Below, in pieces: positions 46,851 through 56,062 of a DNA stretch of 64,000 bases. The notes under the pieces are model-generated. The model was not told where the DNA came from. It did no database searches and saw only the letters and a program-made list of their open reading frames with translations. The position numbers were made by a program, and so were the translations under genes. Origin of the DNA: Paenibacillus sp. RC334 (GTDB taxonomy: Bacteria; Bacillota; Bacilli; Paenibacillales; Paenibacillaceae); the NCBI RefSeq assembly GCF_030034735.1, contig NZ_CP125370.1:4511001-4575000 (forward strand), given 5' to 3'. Within the stretch, counting starts at the first letter, position 1. The number at the start of each line of letters is the position of its first letter.

Positions 46851-47618
46851 CTATACGGTCAACCAGCGCTTGAACATATGCTTGGTCGTTTGCTTGTTCA
46901 TTTCGGCAATGGAGGTTGTCAACGGAATGCCCTTCGGGCAGGAACGTACGCAGTTTTGCGAGTTACCGCAGCCCTCCAGCCCGTCGTCCGTCATCAACGC
47001 ATCCAGCCGCTCCTCCTGATTCATTTCCCCAGTTGGATGGCTATTGAACAGACGAACCTGAGATATCGCCGCAGGTCCAATGAATGTCGTTTTCTCGTTA
47101 ACATTCGGGCAAGCTTCCAGGCAGACACCGCAAGTCATGCACTTGGACAGCTCATACGCCCATTGACGCTTCTTCTCTGCCATTCTGGGGCCTGGGCCCA
47201 GATCGTAGGTGCCGTCAATTGGAATCCATGCTTTGACCTTCTTGAGCGCGTTAAACATCCGGCTGCGGTCGATGACCAAATCCCGCACAACCGGAAACGT
47301 GCTCATCGGCGCGATGGTAATCGGCTGCTCCAGCTTATCCACAAGCGCGGCACAGGCCTGACGCGGCTTGCCGTTAATCACCATGGAGCAGGCTCCGCAC
47401 ACTTCCTCCAGGCAGTTCGACTCCCAGCATACCGGGGCTGTCTCTTTACCATGGCTGTCCACCGGGTTACGCTGAATCTCCATCAACGCACTGATTACAT
47501 TCATCCCCGGTCGATAAGCCAACTCAAATTCTTCCGTATATGGATTCGCATTAGGTTCATCCTGACGGGTCACAACGAACTTCACGGTTTTATCCGATTT
47601 CACTGCTTGCTCCGACAT
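46851..47618 (-). CDS. sdhB: Succinate dehydrogenase iron-sulfur subunit
   Basis: A 255-residue electron-transfer subunit of complex II. Cysteines for the [2Fe-2S] cluster are in WESNCLEEVCGACSMVINGK. Those for the 4Fe and 3Fe clusters lie in SKCMTCGVCLEACP and NCVRSCPKGIP. It passes electrons from the flavoprotein SdhA to the cytochrome b subunit at the inner side of the membrane. It is last in the operon sdhC-sdhA-sdhB, 28 bases after sdhA, with a terminator behind it. Confidence 0.96.
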   Translation of the reverse strand: MSEQAVKSDKTVKFVVTRQDEPNANPYTEEFELAYRPGMNVISALMEIQRNPVDSHGKETAPVCWESNCLEEVCGACSMVINGKPRQACAALVDKLEQPITIAPMSTFPVVRDLVIDRSRMFNALKKVKAWIPIDGTYDLGPGPRMAEKKRQWAYELSKCMTCGVCLEACPNVNEKTTFIGPAAISQVRLFNSHPTGEMNQEERLDALMTDDGLEGCGNSQNCVRSCPKGIPLTTSIAEMNKQTTKHMFKRWLTV

Positions 47619-47646
47619 CTAATACACTCCCTTCTGTATCTTCCTT

Positions 47647-49392
47647 TTACTTGTTCTTGGAGTAATCCCGAATACGCGGCTTGATCAACGAAACATCTAC
47701 CGCTTCATACGAGATTTGCGGTCCTTCCGGTGTCCAGTCCGCAATCGTCGTTTTCAGGAAATCCTCATCGTTACGGTCCGGGAAGTCAGGTTTGTAGTGG
47801 GCTCCACGGCTTTCGTTACGCAGCAGCGCTCCTTTAGTCATCGCTTCGGCCAGCTCCATCATATTCCACAGCTGACGTGTGAACGCCGCACCCGCATTGT
47901 TCCAGCGCGAAGCATCATTAATGTTAATGTTGGAATAACGCTCCTTCAGCTCCTTAATCTTGTGGATCGTAGCTTCCAGCTTGTCATTATAACGAACCAC
48001 GGTCATGTTATTCGTCATCCACTCGCCCAGTTCTTTATGAAGGACATAGGCATTTTCTTTCCCGTCCATATGCAAAATACGCTCATACTTCTCTGTCTGC
48101 TGGTTGACCGCCGCATCGAACACGGAGGAAGCTACATCCTGCGCGGATTTTTTCAAGCCTTTAATGTATTCCACAGCCTTTGGTCCAGCCACCATCCCGC
48201 CATAAATGGCTGACAGCAGCGAGTTGGCACCCAAACGGTTCGCTCCGTGATACTGGAATTCACATTCCCCGGCGGCAAACAGTCCCGGAATATTCGTCAT
48301 CTGATTGTAATCGACCCACATGCCGCCCATCGAATAATGCACAGCCGGGAAGATTTTCATCGGTATTTTACGCGGATCGTCACCGACGAATTTTTCATAA
48401 ATTTCAATAATACCGCCCAGCTTCACGTCCAGCTCTTTCGGGTCCTTGTGGGACAGATCAAGGTACACCATGTTCTCGCCATTAATGCCGAGCCCATCAT
48501 CGACACATACACTGAATATTTCACGTGTCGCAATATCACGAGGGACCAGATTTCCATAAGCCGGATACTTTTCTTCGAGGAAATACCACGGCTTGCCGTC
48601 CTTGTATGTCCAGATACGGCCGCCCTCTCCCCGTGCCGACTCAGACATCAGACGCAGCTTGTCATCCCCAGGAATAGCCGTCGGATGAATCTGGATAAAC
48701 TCGCCGTTGGCATAGCGTACGCCCTGCTGATATACCGCCCCGGCAGCCGTACCGGTATTGATCACGGAATTCGTGGTTTTACCGAAAATAATGCCAGGTC
48801 CGCCCGATGCCAAAATAACTGCATCCGCTGCAAAAGTCTTCACTTCCATCGTGCGCAAATCCTGCGCACAGATGCCGCGACAGATACTCTCATCATCTAG
48901 TACAGCCTGTAAAAACTCCCAGTTTTCATACTTGGTCACCAAGCCTTCGGATTCCCAGCGCCGTACCTGTTCATCAAGTGCGTACAAAAGCTGCTGCCCT
49001 GTCGTCGCTCCAGCAAAGGCGGTCCGATGATGCTGCGTACCCCCGAAGCGGCGGAAATCCAGCAGTCCTTCCGGTGTCCGGTTAAACATGACACCCATAC
49101 GGTCCATGAGATGGATAATTCCCGGAGCCGCTTCGCACATCGCTTTTACCGGAGGCTGGTTTGCCAGAAAGTCCCCGCCATAGACCGAATCGTCAAAGTG
49201 AATCCAGGGTGAGTCACCTTCACCCTTCGTATTCACCGCGCCGTTGATGCCGCCTTGAGCACAAACGGAATGGGACCTTTTGACCGGAACCAAAGAAAAT
49301 AAATGAACGTGAACTCCTACCTCTGCCGCCTTGATCGTAGCCATTAGACCCGCAAGACCGCCGCCCACGACAATGATGTTGGATGCTGCCAT
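47647..49392 (-). CDS. sdhA: Succinate dehydrogenase flavoprotein subunit
   Basis: A 581-residue FAD-linked subunit. IIVVGGGLAGLMATIKAAE binds FAD. SVCAQGGINGAVNT contains the Ala/Gln/Gly stretch next to the covalent FAD His site. HPTAIPGD, RGEGG, RIWTY and AVHYSMGGMWVD carry substrate-binding and active-site His/Arg residues. It oxidises succinate to fumarate in the citric acid cycle. The ATG has GGAG upstream. It is flanked by sdhC and sdhB as in Bacillus. Confidence 0.97.
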   Translation of the reverse strand: MAASNIIVVGGGLAGLMATIKAAEVGVHVHLFSLVPVKRSHSVCAQGGINGAVNTKGEGDSPWIHFDDSVYGGDFLANQPPVKAMCEAAPGIIHLMDRMGVMFNRTPEGLLDFRRFGGTQHHRTAFAGATTGQQLLYALDEQVRRWESEGLVTKYENWEFLQAVLDDESICRGICAQDLRTMEVKTFAADAVILASGGPGIIFGKTTNSVINTGTAAGAVYQQGVRYANGEFIQIHPTAIPGDDKLRLMSESARGEGGRIWTYKDGKPWYFLEEKYPAYGNLVPRDIATREIFSVCVDDGLGINGENMVYLDLSHKDPKELDVKLGGIIEIYEKFVGDDPRKIPMKIFPAVHYSMGGMWVDYNQMTNIPGLFAAGECEFQYHGANRLGANSLLSAIYGGMVAGPKAVEYIKGLKKSAQDVASSVFDAAVNQQTEKYERILHMDGKENAYVLHKELGEWMTNNMTVVRYNDKLEATIHKIKELKERYSNININDASRWNNAGAAFTRQLWNMMELAEAMTKGALLRNESRGAHYKPDFPDRNDEDFLKTTIADWTPEGPQISYEAVDVSLIKPRIRDYSKNK

Positions 49393-49498
49393 TTCTGCTC
49401 ACTCCTTTTTTTCAGGATTTTAGCCAAATCCCCTTTTACCATAAGAAATAGAATCTGCAAACGATGTATTGCAAACACGTAAAGTGTGCATTCATTTT

Positions 49499-50173
49499 TT
49501 ACAGTAGCTGTTGAATAGCACTGCTTTGTATCAAGGCGGTTGCCGTTTCCTGGAATTCCGCGCTGCGGAATGCCAACAGGGAAGCGATGAAGCCGATGGA
49601 TACAACCACGAACAAGGTCATGCAGATATAGGAGGACACTTTTTGTGCACGCGGTCCCACCGTAATCCCCCAACTGACCATAAAAGCCCATAGTCCGTTA
49701 GCAAAGTGAAAGGATGCCGAAACAACACTGATTAAATAAAGGATAAAATAAACCGGATTCGTTACAATGCCATGCATCACGCCGCCTAGCTGCTCATGTG
49801 TTACATTACCCAGAGCCACCTGAAAACGTGTATCATATACGTGCCAGATAATGAATACGAACGTAATCACACCGGAAATGCGCTGAAACAGAAAGCGCCA
49901 GTTACGCGAATAGCCAAAATTTTTGACATTCGGATCAGCCTGGTAAGCGATATACAAGCCATAGATTCCATGGAACAGCAATGGTAAGTAAATAAATAAC
50001 GTTTCAAGCACAATAACAAGCGGTAGACCATTCAGGAAGGCCACGCTGCGATTGAATCCTTCCTTGCCGCCCTCCACCGCTGTGAAGTTGGTCACCAAAT
50101 GCTCTACAAAAAACAGAGCCAGCGGGATGACGCCAAGAAGCGAGTGCAGCTTTCTGGAATAAAATCCTCTCAT
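49499..50173 (-). CDS. sdhC: Succinate dehydrogenase cytochrome b558 subunit
   Basis: A 224-residue membrane anchor of the Bacillus-type single-subunit cytochrome b558 family. Five hydrophobic segments are visible, e.g. SLLGVIPLALFFVEHLVTNF, FLFQRISGVITFVFIIWHVY and SYICMTLFVVVSIGFIASLL. Histidines within or next to these (VEHL, IWHVYDTRF, FHFANG) should ligate the two haems and reduce menaquinone. It is the first gene of sdhCAB, with a 106-base gap to sdhA. A LysR gene diverges from it. Confidence 0.95.
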   Translation of the reverse strand: MRGFYSRKLHSLLGVIPLALFFVEHLVTNFTAVEGGKEGFNRSVAFLNGLPLVIVLETLFIYLPLLFHGIYGLYIAYQADPNVKNFGYSRNWRFLFQRISGVITFVFIIWHVYDTRFQVALGNVTHEQLGGVMHGIVTNPVYFILYLISVVSASFHFANGLWAFMVSWGITVGPRAQKVSSYICMTLFVVVSIGFIASLLAFRSAEFQETATALIQSSAIQQLL

Positions 50174-50390
50174 CTAGGTAATGCTCCCTTCTCCCAATAA
50201 TAGCGTTTTCAATAGTAATATAACATATGAAATGACAGTTTCCGACAGGAAATGTCCAACAAGGTGTTCCTTAAAAGGGAAAACAAAAGTGTGAACATCT
50301 TGTGTCGCTTTCATGTTACTCCTTTTCGGCTTATAATGGAATTGCAATATACGTATTAATTGTTATGTCTTTTTTGCATATAGAGAGGAA

Positions 50391-51305
50391 GTGGATGATT
50401 TGTTTGAGGATTTGAACGCTTTTGCTGTCATTGTCGAGCAATCCAGCCTGAATAAAGCCTCCAAGCTGCTTAATCTGTCCCAGCCGGCCCTGTCCCGCAA
50501 AATCGCCAAGCTGGAGGAAGAGATGGGTGTGAACCTCTTTGATCGGAGGGGCAAACGACTCGAAATTACGTCGACAGGCCGATTTGTATATACCTTCGCA
50601 CTGGAGCAACGGCAACGGCAGCTCCGCTTTTTGCAAAAGCTGTCCCAGCACAAAAACGAAGCCCAGAGCATGCTCACACTGGGCGCGAGTCTGACGACAC
50701 TCCAAACGACGCTACCTACCCTCGTTGAAGCTTTCATGAGCAAGCATCCCCAAACCGAGCTGAAACTACTCACGGGCAAAACCCATGAAATCGTCGCTTT
50801 TGTACGCGACAAAAAAGCAGACGCCGGTATTGTCGGGTCTGCCATTCATGAGGCCGGACTGCGTTGCATTCCGCTGTTTGATGATCATTTGGAGCTAGTC
50901 GTTCCGATCGGACATGAATTAACGATGAAGACGGGAACGGCCTCGATGAAAGACCTGCAAGGACTGCCAATGATTATTTTTTCCAAGGGAACCTGGTATC
51001 GCAGTCTTACAGATGACCTGTTCCAGCGCAGCGGCATCATGCCGGATATCCGTATGGAAATCGACTCGTTCGAGGCGATTGTGCGCCTGCTGCCGACCTG
51101 CAAGGCTTCCGCATTGCTGCCCAAATCCTACTTGCGCAGCGAGCTGCTTCGGGATAATGGGCTAACCGCGCTGTACTTGCCCGATCTGAAGGAGACACGA
51201 CGCACCACCTCCCTTATCTACTCGGAGACAACCGATCTGGGGCCGACAGCACGGCGCTGGATCAGCGAGACACGTGCATCGTTTGCAGGCTATCGTATGG
51301 TGTAG
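50391..51305 (+). CDS. LysR-family regulator divergent from sdhCAB
   Basis: A 304-residue LTTR. The helix-turn-helix is LNAFAVIVEQSSLNKASKLL plus NLSQPALSRKIAKLE, and the effector domain follows (LTLGASLTTLQTTLPTLVEAF, KKADAGIVGSAIHEAGL). The start is GTG at 50391 or TTG at 50400, with GAGAGGAAG next to them. It is transcribed away from sdhC across a 217-base gap, the classic layout for a LysR protein regulating its neighbour. Control of succinate dehydrogenase is thus plausible but unproven. It is not obviously CcpC. Confidence 0.88.
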   Translation: MDDLFEDLNAFAVIVEQSSLNKASKLLNLSQPALSRKIAKLEEEMGVNLFDRRGKRLEITSTGRFVYTFALEQRQRQLRFLQKLSQHKNEAQSMLTLGASLTTLQTTLPTLVEAFMSKHPQTELKLLTGKTHEIVAFVRDKKADAGIVGSAIHEAGLRCIPLFDDHLELVVPIGHELTMKTGTASMKDLQGLPMIIFSKGTWYRSLTDDLFQRSGIMPDIRMEIDSFEAIVRLLPTCKASALLPKSYLRSELLRDNGLTALYLPDLKETRRTTSLIYSETTDLGPTARRWISETRASFAGYRMV

Positions 51306-51320
51306 CTGAGAACAGCTTTC

Positions 51321-51989
51321 CTAGTTAACGTTAACGACCTCGTCCTCGAAGCGGCCGATATTATCATTGGAGCCGATGATGACCATAATATCGTCCGCTT
51401 TTAGCCGATCCATCGCTGTTGGTGCAATCAGGATACCGTTCGCCGTATGAAGCGCGACGATGCTGCAACCAAAGCGGGTGCGGGCATTCAGCTCAGATAG
51501 CGTTTTGCCATGCAGACATGCAGGAACGTTGAGTTCTACAATACTGTATTCCTTGGACAGCTCCAAATAATCAAGCAAATTAGGCGTGACCAGTTGATGC
51601 GCGACCCGTATCCCCATATCCCGCTCGGGATAAATGACCCGGTCCACACCGAGCTTTTCCAACGCCCGTCCGTGCAGCACAGAAATCGCTTTGGCAACGA
51701 CTTTGCTCACTCCCAGCTCCTTTAGCAAAATGGCAGCCAGAATGCTGACCTGAATATCAGCACCAATCGCAACAATGCCGCAATCGAAATTGCGGATGCC
51801 CAGTGATCGTAGTGAATCCTCATCTGTAGCGTCCGCCACGACGGTATGCGTCAACAGCTCACTCATACTGTCCACAACATCCTCATTCCGGTCGATGCCA
51901 AGCACCTCGCACCCCATATCTACCAATTGCAAAGCCAGGCTTGAGCCAAATCGTCCCAAACCAATAACTACAAACTGCTGCGTTTTCAT
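51321..51989 (-). CDS. ktrA: Ktr potassium uptake regulator (RCK protein)
   Basis: A 222-residue cytoplasmic gating ring protein. RCK_N has FVVIGLGRFGSSLALQLVD (nucleotide loop), GIDRNEDVV and VVADATDEDSLRSLGIRNFD. RCK_C follows from about residue 135 (YSIVELNVPACLHGKTLSEL, DDIMVIIGSNDNI). RCK_N binds ATP/ADP and RCK_C can bind c-di-AMP in the KtrA/KtrC family. It is downstream of the channel subunit by 48 bases in one operon, and a c-di-AMP riboswitch precedes that operon, so uptake would be checked at RNA and protein level. KtrC is the alternative name. Confidence 0.9.
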   Translation of the reverse strand: MKTQQFVVIGLGRFGSSLALQLVDMGCEVLGIDRNEDVVDSMSELLTHTVVADATDEDSLRSLGIRNFDCGIVAIGADIQVSILAAILLKELGVSKVVAKAISVLHGRALEKLGVDRVIYPERDMGIRVAHQLVTPNLLDYLELSKEYSIVELNVPACLHGKTLSELNARTRFGCSIVALHTANGILIAPTAMDRLKADDIMVIIGSNDNIGRFEDEVVNVN

Positions 51990-52037
51990 ATCTACTCGAA
52001 AACTCCCTTATCTGAATCAATTTCATAAATGATTGAT

Positions 52038-53378
52038 TCATCCTATAATCATTTTGCCTTCCGGATGACGATATAATTCCTTACCCTTTTTCGGAGTCAT
52101 TGCATAAGCGAGCGTGAGCGGACCCAATCTGCCCGCAAACATCGTCAGGGTAATGACCAGCTTGCCTATAACTGTCAAGTCAGGTGTAAGTCCCATGGAC
52201 AATCCCACCGTCCCAAATGCAGACACCGTCTCGAATAATATCATCAGAAAATGATGATCCTCGGTTGCCGATAAAATCATCGTCACGCCAATCACAAACA
52301 GCAGCCCAAGCAGTGTAATAGTCAAAGCCTTGTAAATTCGCCCCTGCGCAAGCCGGTATTTGAACAGCACAATATCCTCCCGACCCCGCAGCATCGAAAT
52401 CACGGCTCCAATGAGCAGCGCAAACGTTGTCGTCTTAATACCGCCTCCAGTAGAGCCAGGAGAAGCACCGATAAACATCAATATAACGATGAAAAACTGC
52501 GTGGCCTGTCGCAAGCCAGCGATATCTAACGTATTGGCACCTGCGGTGCGTGGTGTTACGGACTGGAATAAAGATCCCAGCAGCTTTCCACTCCAATCCA
52601 GCGAGCCCAATGTCTTCGGATTGGTAAACTCGAATACAAAGATGACGAGCGTACCGACTACAATCAGGGCAGCCGTCATACTGAGTACCACCTTGGTATG
52701 CAAGGAAAGTCTCCCGCGCTTGCGGTATTCTACCAGGTCCGACATAACCACAAAGCCGATGCCACCCGAAATAATCAGAAACATAGCTGTAAAATTAACA
52801 ATAGGATCATACACATAACCTGTCAGGCTGCGAAATTGACCGAATAAATCAAAGCCTGCATTGTTAAACATGGAAATCGCATGCCAGATTCCAAAATAAA
52901 TCGCCCTGCCTACGGGCATATCAAAGGACCAGCGAATCGCGAATATCGTGGCGCACACGCCCTCAATAATTAGCGAGTACAGCAACACCCTACGAATCAA
53001 TCCGACAATTCCCTCAACAGAAGTCTGATTCATCGCTTCCTGCAAAATCAGGCGCTCCCGCAAGGAAATGCGGCGCTTGAACACCAGCGCAATCAAAGTA
53101 GCCATCGTCATAAAGCCGAGACCACCAATCTGGATCAGCGCAGCGATAACCACCTGACCAAAGGTGGTAAAGAAGGTACCAGTATCCTTAACGACAAGAC
53201 CTGTTACACAGGTTGCGGAGGCAGCTGTAAACAAAGCATCTATAAATGCAAGCGGCTTCCCCGTTGTATTGGAAATCGGCAGCATTAACAACAAGCTGCC
53301 TATAAGAATGATAATGGCAAAGCCCGCAACAAATATCTGCGGTGGAGAAAGCCGAAGCCATCTTGCATTGGGATTCAT
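52038..53378 (-). CDS. ktrB: Ktr/Trk potassium channel subunit
   Basis: A 446-residue TrkH/KtrB-family membrane protein with eight core transmembrane segments arranged as four M-P-M repeats. The filter-like loops with key Gly residues are seen in AASATCVTGLVVKDTGTFFT, HAISMFNNAGFDLFG, SVTPRTAGANTLDIAGL and ETVSAFGTVGLSMGL. It moves K+ with Na+ when gated by the RCK ring. It is the first gene of ktrBA, reversed from the Bacillus ktrAB order. AGGAG is about 13 bases before the ATG. Its roughly 700-base leader holds a c-di-AMP riboswitch and two copies of the repeated element. Confidence 0.93.
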   Translation of the reverse strand: MNPNARWLRLSPPQIFVAGFAIIILIGSLLLMLPISNTTGKPLAFIDALFTAASATCVTGLVVKDTGTFFTTFGQVVIAALIQIGGLGFMTMATLIALVFKRRISLRERLILQEAMNQTSVEGIVGLIRRVLLYSLIIEGVCATIFAIRWSFDMPVGRAIYFGIWHAISMFNNAGFDLFGQFRSLTGYVYDPIVNFTAMFLIISGGIGFVVMSDLVEYRKRGRLSLHTKVVLSMTAALIVVGTLVIFVFEFTNPKTLGSLDWSGKLLGSLFQSVTPRTAGANTLDIAGLRQATQFFIVILMFIGASPGSTGGGIKTTTFALLIGAVISMLRGREDIVLFKYRLAQGRIYKALTITLLGLLFVIGVTMILSATEDHHFLMILFETVSAFGTVGLSMGLTPDLTVIGKLVITLTMFAGRLGPLTLAYAMTPKKGKELYRHPEGKMIIG

Positions 53379-53431
53379 CTATTTATCACTGCTCCTACTA
53401 GGTGAATTATGAGCATGGAGACGCTCCGGGT

Positions 53432-53549
53432 GCAGATTGTTCTTCCGATTGCTGTTACCCCCGGATTTTTTTCTGATTTTATAAGCCCTTTTAATGGTTA
53501 AAATCCGGTGGTAAAGGCAAACGCTGGCGCTTCTTCAGAACAATTCTGC
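53432..53549 (+). ncRNA. Repeated structured intergenic element, copy B
   Basis: Outer stem GCAGATTGTTCT (53432-53443) with AGAACAATTCTGC (53537-53549), one bulge. Middle helix TTGC (53449-53452) with GCAA (53517-53520). Inner 15-bp stem 53455-53469 with 53500-53514, one mismatch. The loop holds ATAAGCCCTTTTAATGG. It lies between the ktrB start and copy C, in opposite orientation to C. Confidence 0.65.
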
Positions 53550-53732
53550 CCCCTCCGCTACTGCCAGCTCATAAAATCACCAATCTCTTTTCAGTTTCTT
53601 TAGTCCGTTTTTTTAGCAAACAGAAAAGTATCCGCAGAGCAAGATACTTTTACCTATCAGTACTCATCACACTTCATACCTCACTACCTCATGAAACGTT
53701 TAGTGACTTTAAGGCGGGCAGCAGCGCAGCGA

Positions 53733-53848
53733 TCCATTTGAATCTGGAGAAGCGGTAGCGCTCGCCTTTGTCTCTGAATTTTAACCTTAACAGGGCTTAT
53801 CTAATCCAATAAAATTCAGAGACAACAGCGATCGGAAGATCAAATGGA
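53733..53848 (-). ncRNA. Repeated structured intergenic element, copy C
   Basis: Reads on the minus strand. The outer stem TCCATTTGA-TCT (with a one-base bulge) pairs with AGATCAAATGGA. The helix TCGC pairs with GCGA. The inner 15-bp stem (TTGTCTCTGAATTTT with AAAATTCAGAGACAA) is perfect. The loop sequence ATAAGCCCTGTTAAGG is shared with the other copies while the stems differ. It lies between the riboswitch terminator and copy B, so it would be read in its own sense within the ktr leader. Confidence 0.65.
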
Positions 53849-53887
53849 GCGCGAAGCGGACTTAACTCAGCTACGTTTTAATCGCAC

Positions 53888-53914
53888 AAAAAAAGACACC
53901 GGAAAACCGAGTGC
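53888..53914 (-). terminator. Riboswitch expression-platform terminator
   Basis: On the minus strand GGCAC-CGG pairs with CCGGTGTC (one bulge, one G-T) and runs into seven Ts. Directly downstream of the ydaO-type aptamer, it suggests transcription stops when c-di-AMP is bound. Confidence 0.75.
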
Positions 53915-53921
53915 CTGACTT

Positions 53922-54065
53922 GGTTCCTGCTCACAGCCTACGAGGTTAGCTGACGGATTCGGGCAGCACAGTATGCCCTATTCACACTTCCGGTCCGGGA
54001 CCGGCTGTGAAATTCACCCCAGTAACATGGTTCCCCCGTTTTCCTATGGAAATTCGGCTCAAAAT
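53922..54065 (-). promoter_or_regulatory. c-di-AMP riboswitch (ydaO/yuaA type) of ktrBA
   Basis: On the minus strand the conserved blocks of the ydaO-yuaA class appear in order: GAGCCGAATTT, CGGGGGAACC, CTGGGGTGAATTT, GCCCGAATCCGTCAGC and TAACCTCGTAGGC. Known members of this class sense c-di-AMP and often sit before K+ transport genes. The 3' flank is an intrinsic terminator, consistent with an off-switch. A short open frame across this stretch is an artefact of the aptamer. Exact boundaries are approximate. Confidence 0.93.
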
Positions 54066-54105
54066 GTATATCGTTACCTATGTATTTCATATCCATTGCC
54101 TCAAG

Positions 54106-54134
54106 ATTATAATCTTTATGTATGCAGAGCACAA
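54106..54134 (-). promoter_or_regulatory. Sigma-A promoter of the ktr riboswitch leader
   Basis: On the minus strand TTGTGC, 17 bases, TATAAT. Transcription would begin near 54098, about 35 bases before the aptamer core. Confidence 0.6.
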
Positions 54135-54331
54135 AACCGATTTCGTCGAAATAACGCTAAATTAGCGGTAATTTGAGAATAGGCCACCTTTAATCGCAGC
54201 TTATCTTATTTTATTGAAACTTTAAAGTGCTTTCACTCCATTTTCATGAATATCGTAGGTCTGTTGGCGGGAACCTGTGCAGTATGATATCTTTAATGGA
54301 TGTTCTTATTTACAGATTAAGGAGGAAACTC

Positions 54332-56062
54332 ATGAATCCTATCGGGAAACCGGTCGTGCTCACGGCCAACTTCAAAAGATTAGGCTTGCTGGGCGCGATT
54401 GGCCTGATTTGCTTTTTTGTCTTTCAATTGCTTATTCCCTCATTTAGTAATCCGAATCCGGAGGCACTGGCGAATGCCAAGGTCATCAGCAAGCAGGAAG
54501 CAGTCATACACGCGCTGGACTTCGCCCGCTCCGAGCTGAGCTATACCGAATTACGGTCTAAGGAGCCTCTGGTGACCTATCAGGCCGAAACGGACCTGTA
54601 CGGTTATTTATCCAGAGAAAAGCTGCTTCAACAGTATGACCGTACATGGAAAAAAAGTTATCCTTACGAAACCTTCCGGGTCGATTTGCCGGAACCTTCT
54701 TCGAAGAGCAAGTTGCAAATTCATGTGGATTTGTCCACTGGCAAAGTCGTTAGCTTTAAACGAATTACCTCCAGCACCAGTTACACACAAGCTGATATTT
54801 CTACGGATGAGCAAGCACGTAACAGGCTTGTACGTGCAGCTGAGGGAGACATGACGCTGGATGCGAAGGAGCAGGCAGCGACAGCTTGGGTGAAGCGCTT
54901 TGGCTTTAAGCCGTCGGACTTGAAGCTCGCAACAACCGATGGCGAGGGTGGATTGAAGTATACCGTGGACGATAAGAAAATCGGTTCCTCGGTGCTTACA
55001 CTGGCTTTTACTTTTGAAGACGGGGATGTTCGCTCGTTTACACAAAGCTTTTCTGCCCCATCGTCCTATACGGATTATGTCAAAAAACAAACGTACTGGG
55101 CAAACTGGATGACCTACGCGGGTTATGCCTTATTAAGCATGGTCTTGGGCATACTTGCCATCGTATACGCCTCACTCACACGACGCCACACTTCCTTTGT
55201 ACGCGGCATTGTTCTGTCCATTGTATATTTTGCTGCCAGTATGGCAGGAACATTTAACATGCTACCTGTACTGCAAGCGGAAGCAGGCGTACGGGGAGCG
55301 CTTATATTTCTTATGATTTTGCAAGTTGTGGTTTCCTTCGTAATGGCTGTAGCGATCTACTTCTCCTTGGTCGGCGGTGACGGGCTGATGCGCAAGGTTG
55401 GACTGAATGCATGGCCACGCGCCAAGGAGTCTGGCTATGGGCTGTATGTGCTTCGCAGTATGTATGTTGGCTACTTGTGGGCCTTTATTTTACTTGGGGT
55501 GCAATCCATTTTGTTCTTTGTACTGGAGCGCACGCTTAATACGTTCTCCACAACAGATGCCACACAGTCTCCTTATAACATGGCTTATCCATGGCTACTG
55601 CCGATTATGGCCTGGATGGCTGGTATTGGAGAGGAAGCCGTATACCGTCTGTTTGGTATTCCGATGGTGAAAAAAATAGTAAGAAATACTTTTGTTGCCT
55701 GTCTGATCACCACATTGATTTGGGCACTGGGGCACACACTGTATCCGATCTATCCGGTCATTTCCAGACCGATTGAGCTGACCTTCCTTGGATTGCTGTT
55801 CAGTTTTGTGTTCCTGCGCTACGGCTTTATTGCCGCCATGTTCAGCCACGTTATTTTTGACAGCATTCTGATGGGACTGAGTGTGATGACGCTGGGAGAT
55901 AGCGTGAACCTGTTCGCAGGTATATTCTGGATCGTGCTCCCTGCCATTGTGGCCTATATCATGTACTGGTTTAGTCCAAAGAAACCAAATCGAGTCATGT
56001 TTGAGCCCATAAAAAAAGAAGAGCCGTATTCTACGACTCCTCCTCCCGAAGGGCAGCTATAA
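54332..56062 (+). CDS. CPBP-family intramembrane metalloprotease with PepSY-like extracytoplasmic part
   Basis: A 576-residue membrane protein. One N-terminal membrane segment ([19 protein letters not shown]) is followed by about 230 outside residues containing two PepSY-like repeats ([19 protein letters not shown] and [19 protein letters not shown]). Several more membrane segments then hold the CPBP/Abi (Rce1-like) site: Glu434-Glu435 in GIGEEAVYR, His468 in ALGHTL and His506 in FSHVIFD. Related proteases process prenylated or bacteriocin-type substrates; here the substrate is unknown. GGAGG precedes the ATG at 54332. The gene overlaps the convergent uvrC by 32 bases. Confidence 0.87.
   Translation: MNPIGKPVVLTANFKRLGLLGAIGLICFFVFQLLIPSFSNPNPEALANAKVISKQEAVIHALDFARSELSYTELRSKEPLVTYQAETDLYGYLSREKLLQQYDRTWKKSYPYETFRVDLPEPSSKSKLQIHVDLSTGKVVSFKRITSSTSYTQADISTDEQARNRLVRAAEGDMTLDAKEQAATAWVKRFGFKPSDLKLATTDGEGGLKYTVDDKKIGSSVLTLAFTFEDGDVRSFTQSFSAPSSYTDYVKKQTYWANWMTYAGYALLSMVLGILAIVYASLTRRHTSFVRGIVLSIVYFAASMAGTFNMLPVLQAEAGVRGALIFLMILQVVVSFVMAVAIYFSLVGGDGLMRKVGLNAWPRAKESGYGLYVLRSMYVGYLWAFILLGVQSILFFVLERTLNTFSTTDATQSPYNMAYPWLLPIMAWMAGIGEEAVYRLFGIPMVKKIVRNTFVACLITTLIWALGHTLYPIYPVISRPIELTFLGLLFSFVFLRYGFIAAMFSHVIFDSILMGLSVMTLGDSVNLFAGIFWIVLPAIVAYIMYWFSPKKPNRVMFEPIKKEEPYSTTPPPEGQL

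Noticed and set aside
53938..54132. A 64-codon minus-strand open frame before ktrB
   Set aside because: It coincides with the conserved blocks of a ydaO-type riboswitch and is followed by its terminator; the apparent ribosome binding site is part of the leader.
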